Made by a program: the position numbers and the translations under genes
Shown: positions 55,506-64,000 of the stretch, in pieces
How the letters are laid out: every line of letters begins with the position of its first letter
Numbering within the stretch: position 1 is the first letter of the stretch
DNA from: an uncultured bacterium
GTDB lineage: Bacteria > Planctomycetota > UBA1135 > GCA-002686595
Direction of reading: 5' to 3'
NCBI GenBank assembly: GCA_938083085.1
Contig: CALLKX010000013.1
Location: 81,035-145,034 of the forward strand
Length of the DNA: 64,000 nucleotides
Notes under the pieces: model-generated
Database searches by the model: none
What the model saw: the letters and a program-made list of their open reading frames with translations, nothing else
What the model was told of the DNA's origin: nothing

Positions 55506-56402
55506 ATGATGCTTGCCCGCGCTCTGATCCTGCTCTTGATCCTGACCTCCGGCTGGTGCGCTGGCTGCGGCAAAGCGCCGGCCACAGCCTCCGAGCCGGA
55601 TTCAAGCTCGAGCACGGCCCCGACCGCGCAACGCCAGAACTCGCCTTCTGTCGAAGAGGTCCGGACGTACACCTTCAGTGTCGTCCCGCAGCAGTCGGCG
55701 ACCAAGTCGGCCGCGCAATGGGCTCCCCTGCTCAAGGCCGTCTCGGAATCGGCCGGGGTGGAGTTGAGGTTTCGGACGAAGAAGGACATTCCGGAGTTCG
55801 AGGGCAGCCTGGCTGAGGGGAAACCCGATCTGGCCTACATGAACCCCTACCACTACGAGGTGTTCCATGACTCCGCCGGCTATGAGGCTCTCGCGAGGGC
55901 CAAGGACAAGCGGATCAAGGGGATCGTGGTGGCTCGTGTGGACAGCGATCTGGAGAGCATCGAGGATCTCGATGGCCTCGAGGTGGCCTTCCCCGCCCCT
56001 GCGGCCTTCGCGGCCACGCTGCTTCCCCTGGCCGAGTGCGCCTCATCAGGTGTCAAGGTGACCAAGAAGTTCGTGAGCTCTCACGATTCGGTGTACCGGA
56101 ACGTCGCGTCCGGGACCATTGCGGCCGGAGGCGGGGTGGTCCGCACCTTCAACGCGATGCCCACCGAGGTGGCGGACCAACTCAAGATCATCTGGACCAG
56201 CGAGGGCTTCACGCCACACGCGATCGCGGCTCACTCCCGCGTCCCCGCTGATGTGGTCGCGGCCATCCAGGAGGCTTTCGTGAAGTTGCATGAAACACCC
56301 GAGGGCATGGCCCTTCTCGAGCCCATCCGCATCAAGGGCTTTGAGCGCGGACGGGACGCCGATTGGGACGACGTCCGGGCCCTGAAGCTGGAGCAACTCT
56401 GA
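55506..56402 (+). CDS. PhnD/SsuA-type substrate-binding lipoprotein
   Basis: A 298-residue lipoprotein (MMLARALILLLILTSGWCAGC, lipobox-like CAGC) with a type 2 periplasmic-binding fold: TYTFSVVPQQSATKSAAQWAPLL, KPDLAYMNPYHYEVF, GIVVARVDSDLESIEDLDGLEVAFP and SHDSVYRNVASGTIAAGGGVVRTF are PhnD-family blocks for phosphonate/phosphite-like ligands. There is no ABC permease or ATPase in the window; instead the downstream gene is a hybrid histidine kinase overlapping it. It may be a ligand sensor for that kinase. The start at 55506 is chosen for the signal sequence; the frame is open from 55377. Confidence 0.83.
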   Translation: MMLARALILLLILTSGWCAGCGKAPATASEPDSSSSTAPTAQRQNSPSVEEVRTYTFSVVPQQSATKSAAQWAPLLKAVSESAGVELRFRTKKDIPEFEGSLAEGKPDLAYMNPYHYEVFHDSAGYEALARAKDKRIKGIVVARVDSDLESIEDLDGLEVAFPAPAAFAATLLPLAECASSGVKVTKKFVSSHDSVYRNVASGTIAAGGGVVRTFNAMPTEVADQLKIIWTSEGFTPHAIAAHSRVPADVVAAIQEAFVKLHETPEGMALLEPIRIKGFERGRDADWDDVRALKLEQL

Positions 56403-59400
56403 GCCAGGTAGTCCCAGCGCGCGGATTACAGCCGCGACGGTCTCGGGCGCTCTCCCTTCGGGCGCGGACCATCCTCGGCGTCGCGCTGATCGAGGGGGTG
56501 GTTCTCTTGATCCTCGTCGTCACCGGCATCCGCTATTTCGAGCAGGCCCAGGAGCAGGAGATCCGGGTTCGAGCCGAGACCTCTGTCCAGCTCTTGTCGT
56601 CCACCTTCAAGGATGCGATGGCCTCGGGGGACCTGGCGACGATCAATGACACGGCGGAGACGGCGCTGCAGGACACCTCGCTCCTCTACGTGCGCGTGAT
56701 CGATGAGGAGGGCCGAGTGCTCGCCTCCGTCTCGCGGGAAGGCCTGGGGGATCTATCGAGCCGCACCCCTGATCGCTCCCTCGCCGACACCCTTGAGGAT
56801 GGAATCTTCGACACCGCGGCGCCGATCAAGGTTGCCGGGGACCTGTACGGTCGAGTCGAGGTGGGGCTCGATACCTCACAGACCTTCGCGATCGTGGCCG
56901 CCGCCAAGCGTCGGGCCTTTGAGCTCGCCCTGTTCGAGATGGCGCTGGTGGCCCTGTTCAGCTTCATCCTGGGCTCCCTCCTCACCCGGAGGCTCCGGGG
57001 GCTCGAGGTCGCCGTGGACACCGTGGCGAGCGGCGACTTTCATGCGCGTGTTCCGGTCCTCAGGGACGACGAGATCGGGAGAGTGGCCGCCGGCTTCAAC
57101 GCGATGGTCGAGCGGCTGGGACGCGCCCGCTCTCGGCAGGCCCAAACCGTTCGGCTGCTGGAGGCGCTATCGCGTGCCCAGCAGCTTCACCTGCTTGGTT
57201 GTGACGACACCGAAGTTCACGAGGCCTTGCTGGCCACCGTCATCGACCTCACCTCAAGCGAGGCCGCCTGCCTTCAGCACGCCAGTCAGAGCACGTGTGC
57301 CGTTTGCAGTGGCGCGCCCAGGGTCGCACCTGGGAGTCCCTCTCAAGCAACGGCAGTGCTGCAGCTTGAGGACGGACGTTGGTTCGCAGGGGTCCCGCTC
57401 CATCAGGGAGAACGACAGTACGGCAAGCTTGCCCTTGTTCGAGGGGGCGAGCCCTACACGGAGGAGGAGCTTGCCGTCGTCCGTGGTGTCGCGCCGCAGG
57501 TCGCGGCGCTCATCGAGGCCCTCGAGGAAAAGGCTGCGCTGAATCGAAAGGAGCAGCTCCAGAGGGCCATCCTTGGGAACGTGCTCGACGGCATTGTCAG
57601 CGTGGATCCTGAGGGCCGCGTCATGGAGGCCAACCCGGCCTTCGAGCGCATGTTTGGACTCGAGGGTGAGAGGGTCCGAGGCCGCATGTTTTCAGACTGG
57701 ATCAGCGCACCAGTGGAGAGCAGCCGCAAGGTCGAGGCGGAGGCTCTCAGGGAGGACGGGTCCGTGATTGACGTGGAGCTGTCGCGGACCCGCGTTGGCG
57801 ACGAGGAGGACCCTTCAAACTTCGTCCTCTGGGTAATCGGCGACATCACCGAACGCAAGCGGGTTGAAGCGGAGACGCGTCGGGCCATGGAGGCCGCCCG
57901 TGGGGCTCAGCGGGCCAAGTCGGCGTTCCTCGCCAACATGAGCCATGAGCTCCGGACTCCCATGAACGGCGTGCTCGGCATGCTCCAACTCCTGCAGCTC
58001 GACCAGCTGAGCCCTCCGCAGCAGGGCAACCTGAGCACGGCCGTCTCCGCCGCCGAGCACCTGCTTGAGATCCTGGATGACGTGTTGGTCTTCTCGAAGG
58101 CCGAGGCGGGCAAGATCGGGCTCGAGGCCATTCCGTTCGACCTGGCAGACCTGGTCGAGGACTGCGCGCGCCTCCTCGCCCATTCGGCCTACAAGAAGGG
58201 GATCGAGTTGACCTGCGACGTCCCGATCAACGGGGGCGGGGTGGTCGGTGACCCGACGCGTCTCAAGCAGGTGGTGGTCAACCTGGTCGGCAACGCGATC
58301 AAGTTCACGGACCAGGGTCGCGTCGGGATCCGCCTGCTCTTGGTGGACTCGTCGTCGGACCGAGCTCGGTTCCGACTCGTCGTCAAAGACACCGGCGTCG
58401 GAATCGCGGAGGACGCAATCCCTGGGCTCTTCGCGCCCTTCCAGCAGGCCGACGATTCAACCACGCGGAGCTTTGGCGGCACCGGGCTGGGGTTGTCGAT
58501 CTGCCGGGAGCTCGTCGGGCTCATGGGCGGGACCATCGAGGTGCAGAGCCGTCCGGGCGAGGGTGCGGAGTTCGCTGCAGAGTTCGACCTGGAGACTGCC
58601 AGGCTCGAGGCCTCGTTCCCCGACCTCACCGGAGTCCAGTTCGTCCTCCGTGGGGACCTGACTCGGAGTCGCGACGTCGCGAGGCGCTACCTCGTGGCGC
58701 TCGGGGCATCGGAGGTGGTGACGCCGGAGGAGGCGCCGGGAGCCGCGGTGGTGATCTTGAATCGCGGCCCTGGCCTCGGCCGAGTCCTCACCTCCCTGTC
58801 GTCGATCCCCAACCGCAGGATCATCATCACGGAGTGGTCCTGGGTCAGCGAGCACCGAGGCGACGTGGTGGAGAGCATGATCGCAGCCCCGGTCACCCGT
58901 CGGGAACTGGCTGACGCGGTCCTGGCAACAGAACGAAAGAGGGCCACGGGTTTCTCGATCGTTGGGTTCTCCGGTGACGTCCTGCTGGTCGAGGACAACC
59001 TCGTCAACCAGCGAGTGATGTCGGCCATGCTGGAGCGGCTCGGCGTCCAGTGCGAGGTCGCCAGCAATGGAGCGCAAGCCGTCGAGGTTCTGAAGCAGAG
59101 GACCTTTCAGCTTGTCTTGATGGACTGCCAGATGCCGGTGATGGACGGTCTTGAGGCGACACGGACCCTGCGCGAGCGTGGCTACAGCTCCCCCATCATC
59201 GCGGTCACGGCCAATGTGTTGAACGAGTCGCGAGAGGCGTGCAATGCCGCTGGCATGGATGGATTCCTCAGCAAGCCCATCAAGCTCACAGACCTTCAAT
59301 CGACGCTGCATCGCTTCCTGGAACCCAAGGTCGACACCCAGGCCGACACCCAGGCCGACACCAAGGCCAACACCCAGGCCAACGCCGACGCCGAGGGCGA

Positions 59401-59428
59401 CGCGGACAACAACCGTCGCGCGCGCTGA
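56363..59428 (+). CDS. Hybrid sensor histidine kinase with HAMP, GAF-like, PAS and receiver domains
   Basis: Up to 1021 residues. TM1 at about 40-58, an extracytoplasmic sensor of about 120 residues, TM2 at about 188-205, HAMP to 255, a GAF-like domain with a Cys pair ([10 protein letters not shown]) at 265-395, PAS at 403-510, HisKA with SHELRTP (His528), HATPase with VGNAIKF, DTGVGI and GGTGLGLSI, a degenerate receiver-like segment at about 760-855, and a full receiver at 870-985 (LLVEDN; phospho-acceptor Asp in LMDCQMP near 920). The last 30 residues repeat DTQA-type tetrads from a 12-base tandem repeat (59331-59390). The start is uncertain: TTG 56363 lies inside the binding-protein gene; CTG 56399 is another possibility. 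Confidence 0.88.
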   Translation: MGRRPGPEAGATLSQVVPARGLQPRRSRALSLRARTILGVALIEGVVLLILVVTGIRYFEQAQEQEIRVRAETSVQLLSSTFKDAMASGDLATINDTAETALQDTSLLYVRVIDEEGRVLASVSREGLGDLSSRTPDRSLADTLEDGIFDTAAPIKVAGDLYGRVEVGLDTSQTFAIVAAAKRRAFELALFEMALVALFSFILGSLLTRRLRGLEVAVDTVASGDFHARVPVLRDDEIGRVAAGFNAMVERLGRARSRQAQTVRLLEALSRAQQLHLLGCDDTEVHEALLATVIDLTSSEAACLQHASQSTCAVCSGAPRVAPGSPSQATAVLQLEDGRWFAGVPLHQGERQYGKLALVRGGEPYTEEELAVVRGVAPQVAALIEALEEKAALNRKEQLQRAILGNVLDGIVSVDPEGRVMEANPAFERMFGLEGERVRGRMFSDWISAPVESSRKVEAEALREDGSVIDVELSRTRVGDEEDPSNFVLWVIGDITERKRVEAETRRAMEAARGAQRAKSAFLANMSHELRTPMNGVLGMLQLLQLDQLSPPQQGNLSTAVSAAEHLLEILDDVLVFSKAEAGKIGLEAIPFDLADLVEDCARLLAHSAYKKGIELTCDVPINGGGVVGDPTRLKQVVVNLVGNAIKFTDQGRVGIRLLLVDSSSDRARFRLVVKDTGVGIAEDAIPGLFAPFQQADDSTTRSFGGTGLGLSICRELVGLMGGTIEVQSRPGEGAEFAAEFDLETARLEASFPDLTGVQFVLRGDLTRSRDVARRYLVALGASEVVTPEEAPGAAVVILNRGPGLGRVLTSLSSIPNRRIIITEWSWVSEHRGDVVESMIAAPVTRRELADAVLATERKRATGFSIVGFSGDVLLVEDNLVNQRVMSAMLERLGVQCEVASNGAQAVEVLKQRTFQLVLMDCQMPVMDGLEATRTLRERGYSSPIIAVTANVLNESREACNAAGMDGFLSKPIKLTDLQSTLHRFLEPKVDTQADTQADTKANTQANADAEGDADNNRRAR

Positions 59429-59913
59429 TCGGCGCGGTCCTGACCCCGGACCGTTCGGGGCCGCCCCGTGCTCCCGTTGGTCGGCCGATCGACGCCCCCG
59501 AGAATGCCTCGTCTGCATGCTCAAGCGGCCCTTGAGGTCGACCCTCTGAGCGTCAGCCTCTGGCCACGGACGAGGCGGACTTGGCCATGATGTGAGTCAT
59601 CGTCCAGGCCGGCCAAGTCTGACGCGGCCAGCCCTGACGGCCAGTCCTGACGGCGGGGCCCAGGGCTCGCCCCAGGTTGGCACGGGGCCAGAGTGCACGA
59701 CCCTCGCGCGCCCTCTGGCGCCCGGCCAGGGCCTCCGCCTCCTCACTGCCCCGTCCTCGGCGGGGGCACGACCTCCTGGCCGCCGGTCGCAGAACGGCAT
59801 CGAGTGGTCTGCGAAAGGGGCCGTCTCAGGACCCCCCGGGGTGCCGTCCCCTACCCCGGAATCCACAGCGGAACGCGCCCCATCGGTGTGGGGCGCGTTC
59901 CGCGTTGTGGGGA
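59429..59913. other. Gap between hybrid kinase gene and tmRNA, with terminator hairpin and short repeats
   Basis: About 485 bases. At 59611-59651 GGCCAAGTCTGACGC, GGCCAGCCCTGAC and GGCCAGTCCTGAC form a short irregular tandem repeat (13-15 bases). The right end holds the tmRNA terminator. No convincing gene. Confidence 0.5.
59863..59910 (-). terminator. Terminator hairpin directly downstream of the tmRNA
   Basis: A 15-base perfect stem (59868-59882 with 59889-59903) extended by 5 more pairs after a two-base bulge, with a six-base loop. It begins 3 bases beyond the encoded CCA of the tmRNA on the minus strand. No U-tract follows. Confidence 0.75.
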
Positions 59914-60349
59914 TGGTGGAGGCGGGGGGAGTCGAACCCCCGTCCCGGGTCAGACGAGTGACGACGGAAGGCTCGGCGCAGGCGGCTCTTGCGTTGGCAT
60001 GGCTCAGGGGCGCGATGACGTCGGGTCCGCTCAGTGGTCCGCGCCTCAGGCCGGCGGCGCTGCGGACGGGGAGTCATGCGACTCCAGTTCCTCGCGGGCA
60101 CTTCTTGAGCGTCGCAAGGGAGGGTCCGGTTCCGGCAACGGCACTTCCCCCATCCGCGGGGCCATGGGGGCGGATAGTGCCGGTGGCCGTTCGCGTTCCG
60201 ATGCCGCCGTTCACCCTGATCAGGACCTCCAACGGCTGCTCGCGGCGTGGCCGATGATCCCCGAGAGCGTCAGGGGCCGCTTGGTCGACCTCATCTGTGC
60301 CTACCAGCATCCTGCTGGTCTGACGGGACGGAACCCTCACTCCACCTCA
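59914..60349 (-). ncRNA. ssrA: Probable tmRNA (3' end clear, 5' end inferred)
   Basis: On the minus strand the 3' end reads GGACGGGGGTTCGACTCCCC then CCGCCTCCACCA: a T arm and acceptor strand matching the one-piece tmRNA 3' end. Upstream, GGAGTC-GACTCC and CGGCACT-AGTGCCG helices with nested stems (60061-60187) suit its pseudoknot region. A 5' segment from about 60349 can pair as acceptor (GAGGTG with CGCCTC) and long-stem strand (GTCCCG...TCAGAC with GTCTGA...CGGGAC). However, the conserved TTCGAC near the 5' end is only partly matched (GGGTTCC), and I could not identify the tag reading frame, so the 5' limit is tentative; a shorter RNA is possible. Confidence 0.5.
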
Positions 60350-60752
60350 TATTTCAAGGATGCCCTCCCCGTGAGTGGGGCTGAACCACCCTGAATTGGC
60401 TCGCGCGGGCGGGGGCTTGCACCGCTGAGCGCGCTCACCGTGCTCCGCCTGCGCCCCCCCCACTGCGCCGCTCCACGGCGCAGCCCGAAGGTCTTGTCCG
60501 CCTAATCGGGGCCCCCATGCGGCGCACGCGGAGAGCGTATTCCCGCAGGAGTTGGGCTTGTGGGTAACTTCGCTACTCACCGAGACCCGTGTCTGGAATC
60601 ACGGAATTCGGCAGGCAAGCCACATTGCACCGCCTTCACGGACCCTGCAGAGCTGGCGCGCCAACGCCTTCTGGGTTTCCGTCCACGTCGATGGTTCAGT
60701 CGGTCGGGCCTCGCGGAGTGGCGAGGCTTCAACCTCTGACTTCCTTGAATCC
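60350..60752. other. GC-rich gap upstream of the tmRNA and of the secreted-protein gene
   Basis: 403 bases. The part nearest 60350 should hold the tmRNA promoter (minus strand); a TTGAAATAT stretch near 60349-60356 is the only A/T-rich candidate. A run of eight C lies at 60454-60461. From about 60540 rightward the base composition drops toward A/T. Confidence 0.35.
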
Positions 60753-61790
60753 ATGATCCGACAAATCAAATCACGCCTCCAAACCAGATCAACGACCCTG
60801 AGAGCAAGCGCGCTTGGGCGAACTGGGCGCCTCCTGCTTGTCGCCGCAGGAGCCCTCTTCAACTCACATGCGATTGCTTACCCGCTGCAGGCGGCCGAGA
60901 CCAACTTGGCAGTGGGCCGGCAGGGTGACCTCCCTGTGGGTATGACGGTCGTCAACGTCACAGCTGAGAAGGTGAACAGTGGCGACCTCCACCCGGACGA
61001 TGTCCACTGGCGGCGGCAAGCGGATCGAATCTCGAAAGGAGGGAACGGCACGTCAGCGTTCAAGATGGACGCACACGCCTCGACCCAGCCGTGGAGCGCG
61101 GACGTGGATGGCGACGGATTTTGTGGCAATGGCCACTTTGGCACCCCCAAGCCAGCCTCCAGCGAGTCGAAGAGCGGCGCCGTCTGGCGGTACCTCTTGG
61201 GATCGTCCGAGATGATCTATCTCAAGGGGAATTGCCGCGCACCGCGAGCGAGGGCCACCCTGTGGGAATACGAAGCGACTGTGCGGGGCCTCGTGAGCAC
61301 AGAACTGATCACCAACCTCTCCGGGCAGGCCTCGGTGTCAGTCGAACAGGCACTCGAAGCCTCCAGCGAGGGCAGTCTGATCACGGTGGGTTCGATGAGT
61401 CTCTCGGGTAGCTACTACTGTGCTGCCGGCCAACTGGGGTCTTCCATCGACCTGACCTGGAACACCCCTTGGGACTCAAATGTCAGGTACACCTCCTCGA
61501 CCGGTGGGACGGCAAGGCCCCTGCAGGCCGCAGGTGAAGCGGCGGCGCTTGAGGTTTGGGCGCTCTCCGCCGCGAAGTGCGACCTCTCTGTGGACTCGGT
61601 CGGCCTGGTTCCCGGGACCTTCCCGCGGGCCTGGATCGATCAATGGGCACGATCGTCGTGGCACATCTCTTTCGACGCCAATGACGGACAACAGCAGCTT
61701 GGACCCAAGAGTCCCGCGACGTATGTCGTGACCTCGGAAGAGGAGCTGGGTCACCTTGCTTCGGAGCACGGCATCCTCGTGTTCCACTGA
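60753..61790 (+). CDS. Secreted protein of unknown function
   Basis: A 345-residue protein; MIRQIKSRLQTRSTTLRASALGRTGRLLLVAAGALFNSHAIA gives a long basic N-region and a hydrophobic core with a possible AIA cleavage. The mature part is Ser/Gly/Thr-rich and beta-like, with four or five Cys (DGFCGNGHFG, KGNCRAPRA, SYYCAAGQL, AAKCDLSV). Its codon use is less GC-extreme than that of its neighbours, hinting at different ancestry. I do not recognise a family. Thirteen bases before the next gene, so probably cotranscribed. Confidence 0.6.
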   Translation: MIRQIKSRLQTRSTTLRASALGRTGRLLLVAAGALFNSHAIAYPLQAAETNLAVGRQGDLPVGMTVVNVTAEKVNSGDLHPDDVHWRRQADRISKGGNGTSAFKMDAHASTQPWSADVDGDGFCGNGHFGTPKPASSESKSGAVWRYLLGSSEMIYLKGNCRAPRARATLWEYEATVRGLVSTELITNLSGQASVSVEQALEASSEGSLITVGSMSLSGSYYCAAGQLGSSIDLTWNTPWDSNVRYTSSTGGTARPLQAAGEAAALEVWALSAAKCDLSVDSVGLVPGTFPRAWIDQWARSSWHISFDANDGQQQLGPKSPATYVVTSEEELGHLASEHGILVFH

Positions 61791-61802
61791 TTCGAGCTCG
61801 TG

Positions 61803-63764
61803 ATGAAAAGCCCGACAACAAGGCCGTCCGCTGCCTTCAGGACCGCCATCCTGATCGCGGGGGTCGTGGTTGTCGTCGTTTTCGCTCTTCGGCGGATTGC
61901 GGATGAGCGAGGCGGCGGCAGCGCTCCCCCCTCCTCGAACCACGTGCAGAGGTTCGAGGATGGGGCGGGACAGCGGACACAGCCACCTTCTTTGGACCAT
62001 GCGCGGGCAGGCGGGGCTCGAACTGCGGAGGCGGCCTCGCGCGAGCGGGTAGCCGGTGCGGAGGCGCTTCGATTCCTGGGTGAGGGCTCGGGCGGCGGCC
62101 TGCTCGGCCTTGAGCTCGCTTTGGACGACGAGGGGTTGAACGTCTCACGCCTCAAGGCGCTCGGCCCGCGCGTGCTGGTCGGCCGCGCAGGGCGTCTGCC
62201 GCTGATCTGTGAGACCACGAGCCTCGAGGGCGGGGTCCCGGCGTCTCAGGAGCTCGCGCGGGTCTCTCTGGTGGGGTTGGAGGGGGCGGAGGCGCAGCCG
62301 CGCCTCCAGGCCGATGCTGCTTCGAGGCGCCCCGTGGACGATGCGTGGGCGGATGCCTGGGGATGGCTCCTGTTCGAGCTCGATGACGCTCCCGATGGCA
62401 CCGCCCCCACGCGGCCGACCATCGGGGACCTGCTGGGCGGCGCCTCTGACCTGGTCCCGGCGGTGTCCTCCACCTTCACCCGGCGCGTGTCGCCCGACCG
62501 ACTGGATTGGCCTGGACTGAGCGCTGGGGCCTATCGGCTGGACTACAGCGAGGCGAAGGCCCTCCGCGTCGTCCCCGATCCACTCGAGGAGACGGTGCTG
62601 AGCGGTCCGGATGGCCGGGTCACCGTGGTGGAACCCAGCGTGGACCCGAACGGGGCCCTCTCCAGCAGCATTCTGCTTGCCGAGGGAGACCGACGCGTGG
62701 TTCGCACGGCGCCCCTCCAAACGGGCCGCGTCACCGGGCAGCTGGACTTCTGGACCGCGGGTGACCCTTCCCCTGTGTTCTTGAAGAGGTACTGGGAGGG
62801 CGGAGGCGTACGGCGCATCGAAGCGCTTCCCTCGGGGGCCCCCGACGAGGACGGCCGGTTCTCCTTCGCGGGGCTGCCTCACGCGGACTACGTGCTGACG
62901 GGCTACCTCCGTACCTCGCCAGGCAGCGAGATCTTCTATCAGCAACGCTTCCGACTGGACGCTCCCTCGCTCGACCTGGGGTTGATCCGGTCAGGCCCCT
63001 TGAGCGTGACCATCGCCCCCGTGTTGGAGGTCGACGGAGAGACCGTCGAGAGTCCGCTCGATGGGCGGGTTTCGGTCACGATGCTCGAGTCCACCGACAC
63101 GGGTGGCGGAATCTCTCTTTCGGTGGTCCCGGGAGCCTCGAAGTCGGTCCTCGGAGCCCCGGGGGGATCGATGAGCGCCACGTTCGTCTATCTCGGAGAC
63201 ATGCAACTCGAAAGCGGAGAGCGGTTCGAGTCGATCGAGCCATCGTCGATCACCTTCGAGGTGTCGTCTGAAGAGGTGACGTTGAGGCCGCGTGTGCGAT
63301 TTGCGACGCCACGAGGCGTCGCCGTGTCCCTGGACGTGGAGGGTGCGTTCTCCGGGCAGATGATCTTCATGAAGGACGGCGTACGGAAGTCGGAGGAGCT
63401 GGCTTATCAGGACGGACGCTTCTCCTGCCTTGCACCCCCGGGGACGGACGGGTCGCGGGTCACGCTGCTCGTGGAGGTTTCGGACGGCTCAGTCCTCTGG
63501 AAGGAGCTGGCGGTGCCAGCTGGACCGATCCACCTCACTCGATCCGAGTTCGAGCGCATGGAGCCCGTGGTCCTCGAGCTTCCGGCGGAGCTTGCTCCGT
63601 CAAGCCTCATGAGCTGCGCCATCGAGTCTCCCGAGACGGGCGAGCGCGGCCCCATGCTCCGGATGTTCTCCTGCAAGGGACGCACCGTCGAGATCCTCGC
63701 CCCCCCCTCGGCCGCTGCGGTCTACCTCGAAAGACGCCACCGGGTGCCGCTCGCCGGCCGATGA
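61803..63764 (+). CDS. Membrane-anchored protein with beta-sandwich-like repeats
   Basis: A 653-residue protein from ATG 61803 (GTG 61800 also possible). Residues about 13-30 (FRTAILIAGVVVVVVFALR) anchor it; the rest is probably extracytoplasmic. Beta-rich blocks (LSAGAYRLDYSEAKALRVVPDPLEETVL; GRFSFAGLPHADYVLTGYLR; SFLAPPG-type turns) resemble carboxypeptidase-regulatory/PEGA-like Ig-fold units that often decorate surface proteins. No catalytic motif seen. It follows the secreted protein at 60753-61790 and may work with it. Confidence 0.62.
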   Translation: MKSPTTRPSAAFRTAILIAGVVVVVVFALRRIADERGGGSAPPSSNHVQRFEDGAGQRTQPPSLDHARAGGARTAEAASRERVAGAEALRFLGEGSGGGLLGLELALDDEGLNVSRLKALGPRVLVGRAGRLPLICETTSLEGGVPASQELARVSLVGLEGAEAQPRLQADAASRRPVDDAWADAWGWLLFELDDAPDGTAPTRPTIGDLLGGASDLVPAVSSTFTRRVSPDRLDWPGLSAGAYRLDYSEAKALRVVPDPLEETVLSGPDGRVTVVEPSVDPNGALSSSILLAEGDRRVVRTAPLQTGRVTGQLDFWTAGDPSPVFLKRYWEGGGVRRIEALPSGAPDEDGRFSFAGLPHADYVLTGYLRTSPGSEIFYQQRFRLDAPSLDLGLIRSGPLSVTIAPVLEVDGETVESPLDGRVSVTMLESTDTGGGISLSVVPGASKSVLGAPGGSMSATFVYLGDMQLESGERFESIEPSSITFEVSSEEVTLRPRVRFATPRGVAVSLDVEGAFSGQMIFMKDGVRKSEELAYQDGRFSCLAPPGTDGSRVTLLVEVSDGSVLWKELAVPAGPIHLTRSEFERMEPVVLELPAELAPSSLMSCAIESPETGERGPMLRMFSCKGRTVEILAPPSAAAVYLERRHRVPLAGR

Positions 63765-63920
63765 GTCCGGAGCGAGCTCATTGAGGTCAGCGGTCACCGC
63801 CCCCCGGCCCTCATGAGCCGATAGAGCTCATCTAGCTCGCCGGGCATCCCTCGATCGGGCGAGCGCCACTGGTTGATGGCGCGGCTTTCGCCAGCGCTCC
63901 CTCAATGTGTTCGGGGAGGG

Positions 63921-64000
63921 ATGGAGATCGCAGCCGTGAGGCATTGGGGGCGCCATGCGATTCGCATCGACCCGGCATGGAGCCGCGAGCTCCGGAGGGC
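63921..64000 (+). CDS. Possible start of a gene cut by the window end
   Basis: ATG 63921 (or GTG 63936) opens a frame encoding MEIAAVRHWGRHAIRIDPAW and onward to the last base. A GGGGAGGG purine run immediately precedes the ATG. Too short to identify. Confidence 0.25.
   Translation, partial: MEIAAVRHWGRHAIRIDPAWSRELRR

Noticed and set aside
59331..59390. 12-base tandem repeat as another intergenic array
   Set aside because: It is in frame inside the hybrid kinase C-terminus (DTQA-type tetrads) and has a different period.
59592..60394. Plus-strand frames giving GGVEPPSR, GGGSRTPV and RGESNPRP peptides
   Set aside because: These are well-known false translations of the complement of tmRNA/tRNA 3' ends; used here as support for the tmRNA, not as genes.
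63794..63901. Short minus-strand frame ending INQWRSPDRGMPGELDELYR at the window end
   Set aside because: Only 35 codons after an in-frame stop; may be a gene remnant but cannot be supported.

Overview
The window comes from a high-GC bacterium, most likely a member of the Planctomycetota. That placement is inference, from FG-GAP/ASPIC-UnbV and HEAT-repeat secreted proteins, a CxxCH cytochrome-type domain on a secreted protein, a b558-type SdhC in an sdhCAB operon, weak or absent Shine-Dalgarno sequences at most starts, and abundant two-component genes. Several genes start at GTG or TTG. No ribosomal RNA, CRISPR array or intact insertion sequence is visible.

Layout. 1-12.9 kb: the end of an alpha-solenoid gene, a large FG-GAP lipoprotein, a small membrane protein, a CCA-adding enzyme, a minus-strand dxr-rseP-ubiA operon (isoprenoid synthesis, intramembrane proteolysis, prenyl transfer), then divergent purM. 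13-26.4 kb: mostly exported proteins. These are an alpha/beta-hydrolase lacking its serine, a spermidine-synthase-like membrane protein, a cytochrome-like secreted protein, two paralogous HEAT-repeat proteins, a soluble histidine kinase and a secreted protein with two nidogen-like units. 26.7-30.1 kb: sdhCAB with a terminator. 30.4-36.6 kb: a histidine phosphatase, a small cysteine protein, a GyrI-like lipoprotein, a CvpA-like protein and a kinase-like fragment protein. 36.9 kb: tRNA-Leu(CAA). 37-45.5 kb: a minus-strand envelope cluster rpmF-plsX-fabH-fabD-fabG-acpP-fabF followed by a UDP-sugar pyrophosphorylase and ddl, so fatty-acid initiation and elongation sit beside peptidoglycan precursor supply. 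45.6-54.6 kb: alaS, recA with a putative direct-repeat SOS operator, thpR, a PfkB kinase, a flippase-like protein and a lipoprotein. 54.8-59.4 kb: a small membrane protein, a PhnD-type binding lipoprotein and a hybrid histidine kinase that overlaps it. 59.9-60.3 kb: a probable tmRNA. 60.7-63.8 kb: two exported or anchored proteins of unknown function, then a gene running off the window.

Most striking unexplained feature: several intergenic gaps carry arrays with an exact 15-bp period. They are unrelated in sequence from gap to gap but share the period. The clearest are at 4168-4437, 23980-24099 and 31598-31747, with short ones near 45169 and 48569. Secondary leads are a GTTC-N7-GTTC site at recA, a tandem duplication that builds a mini-ORF onto the sdhC start, a PhnD-lipoprotein/hybrid-kinase pair, kinase fragments without full machinery, and a tmRNA locus whose antisense reads like an integrase tail.
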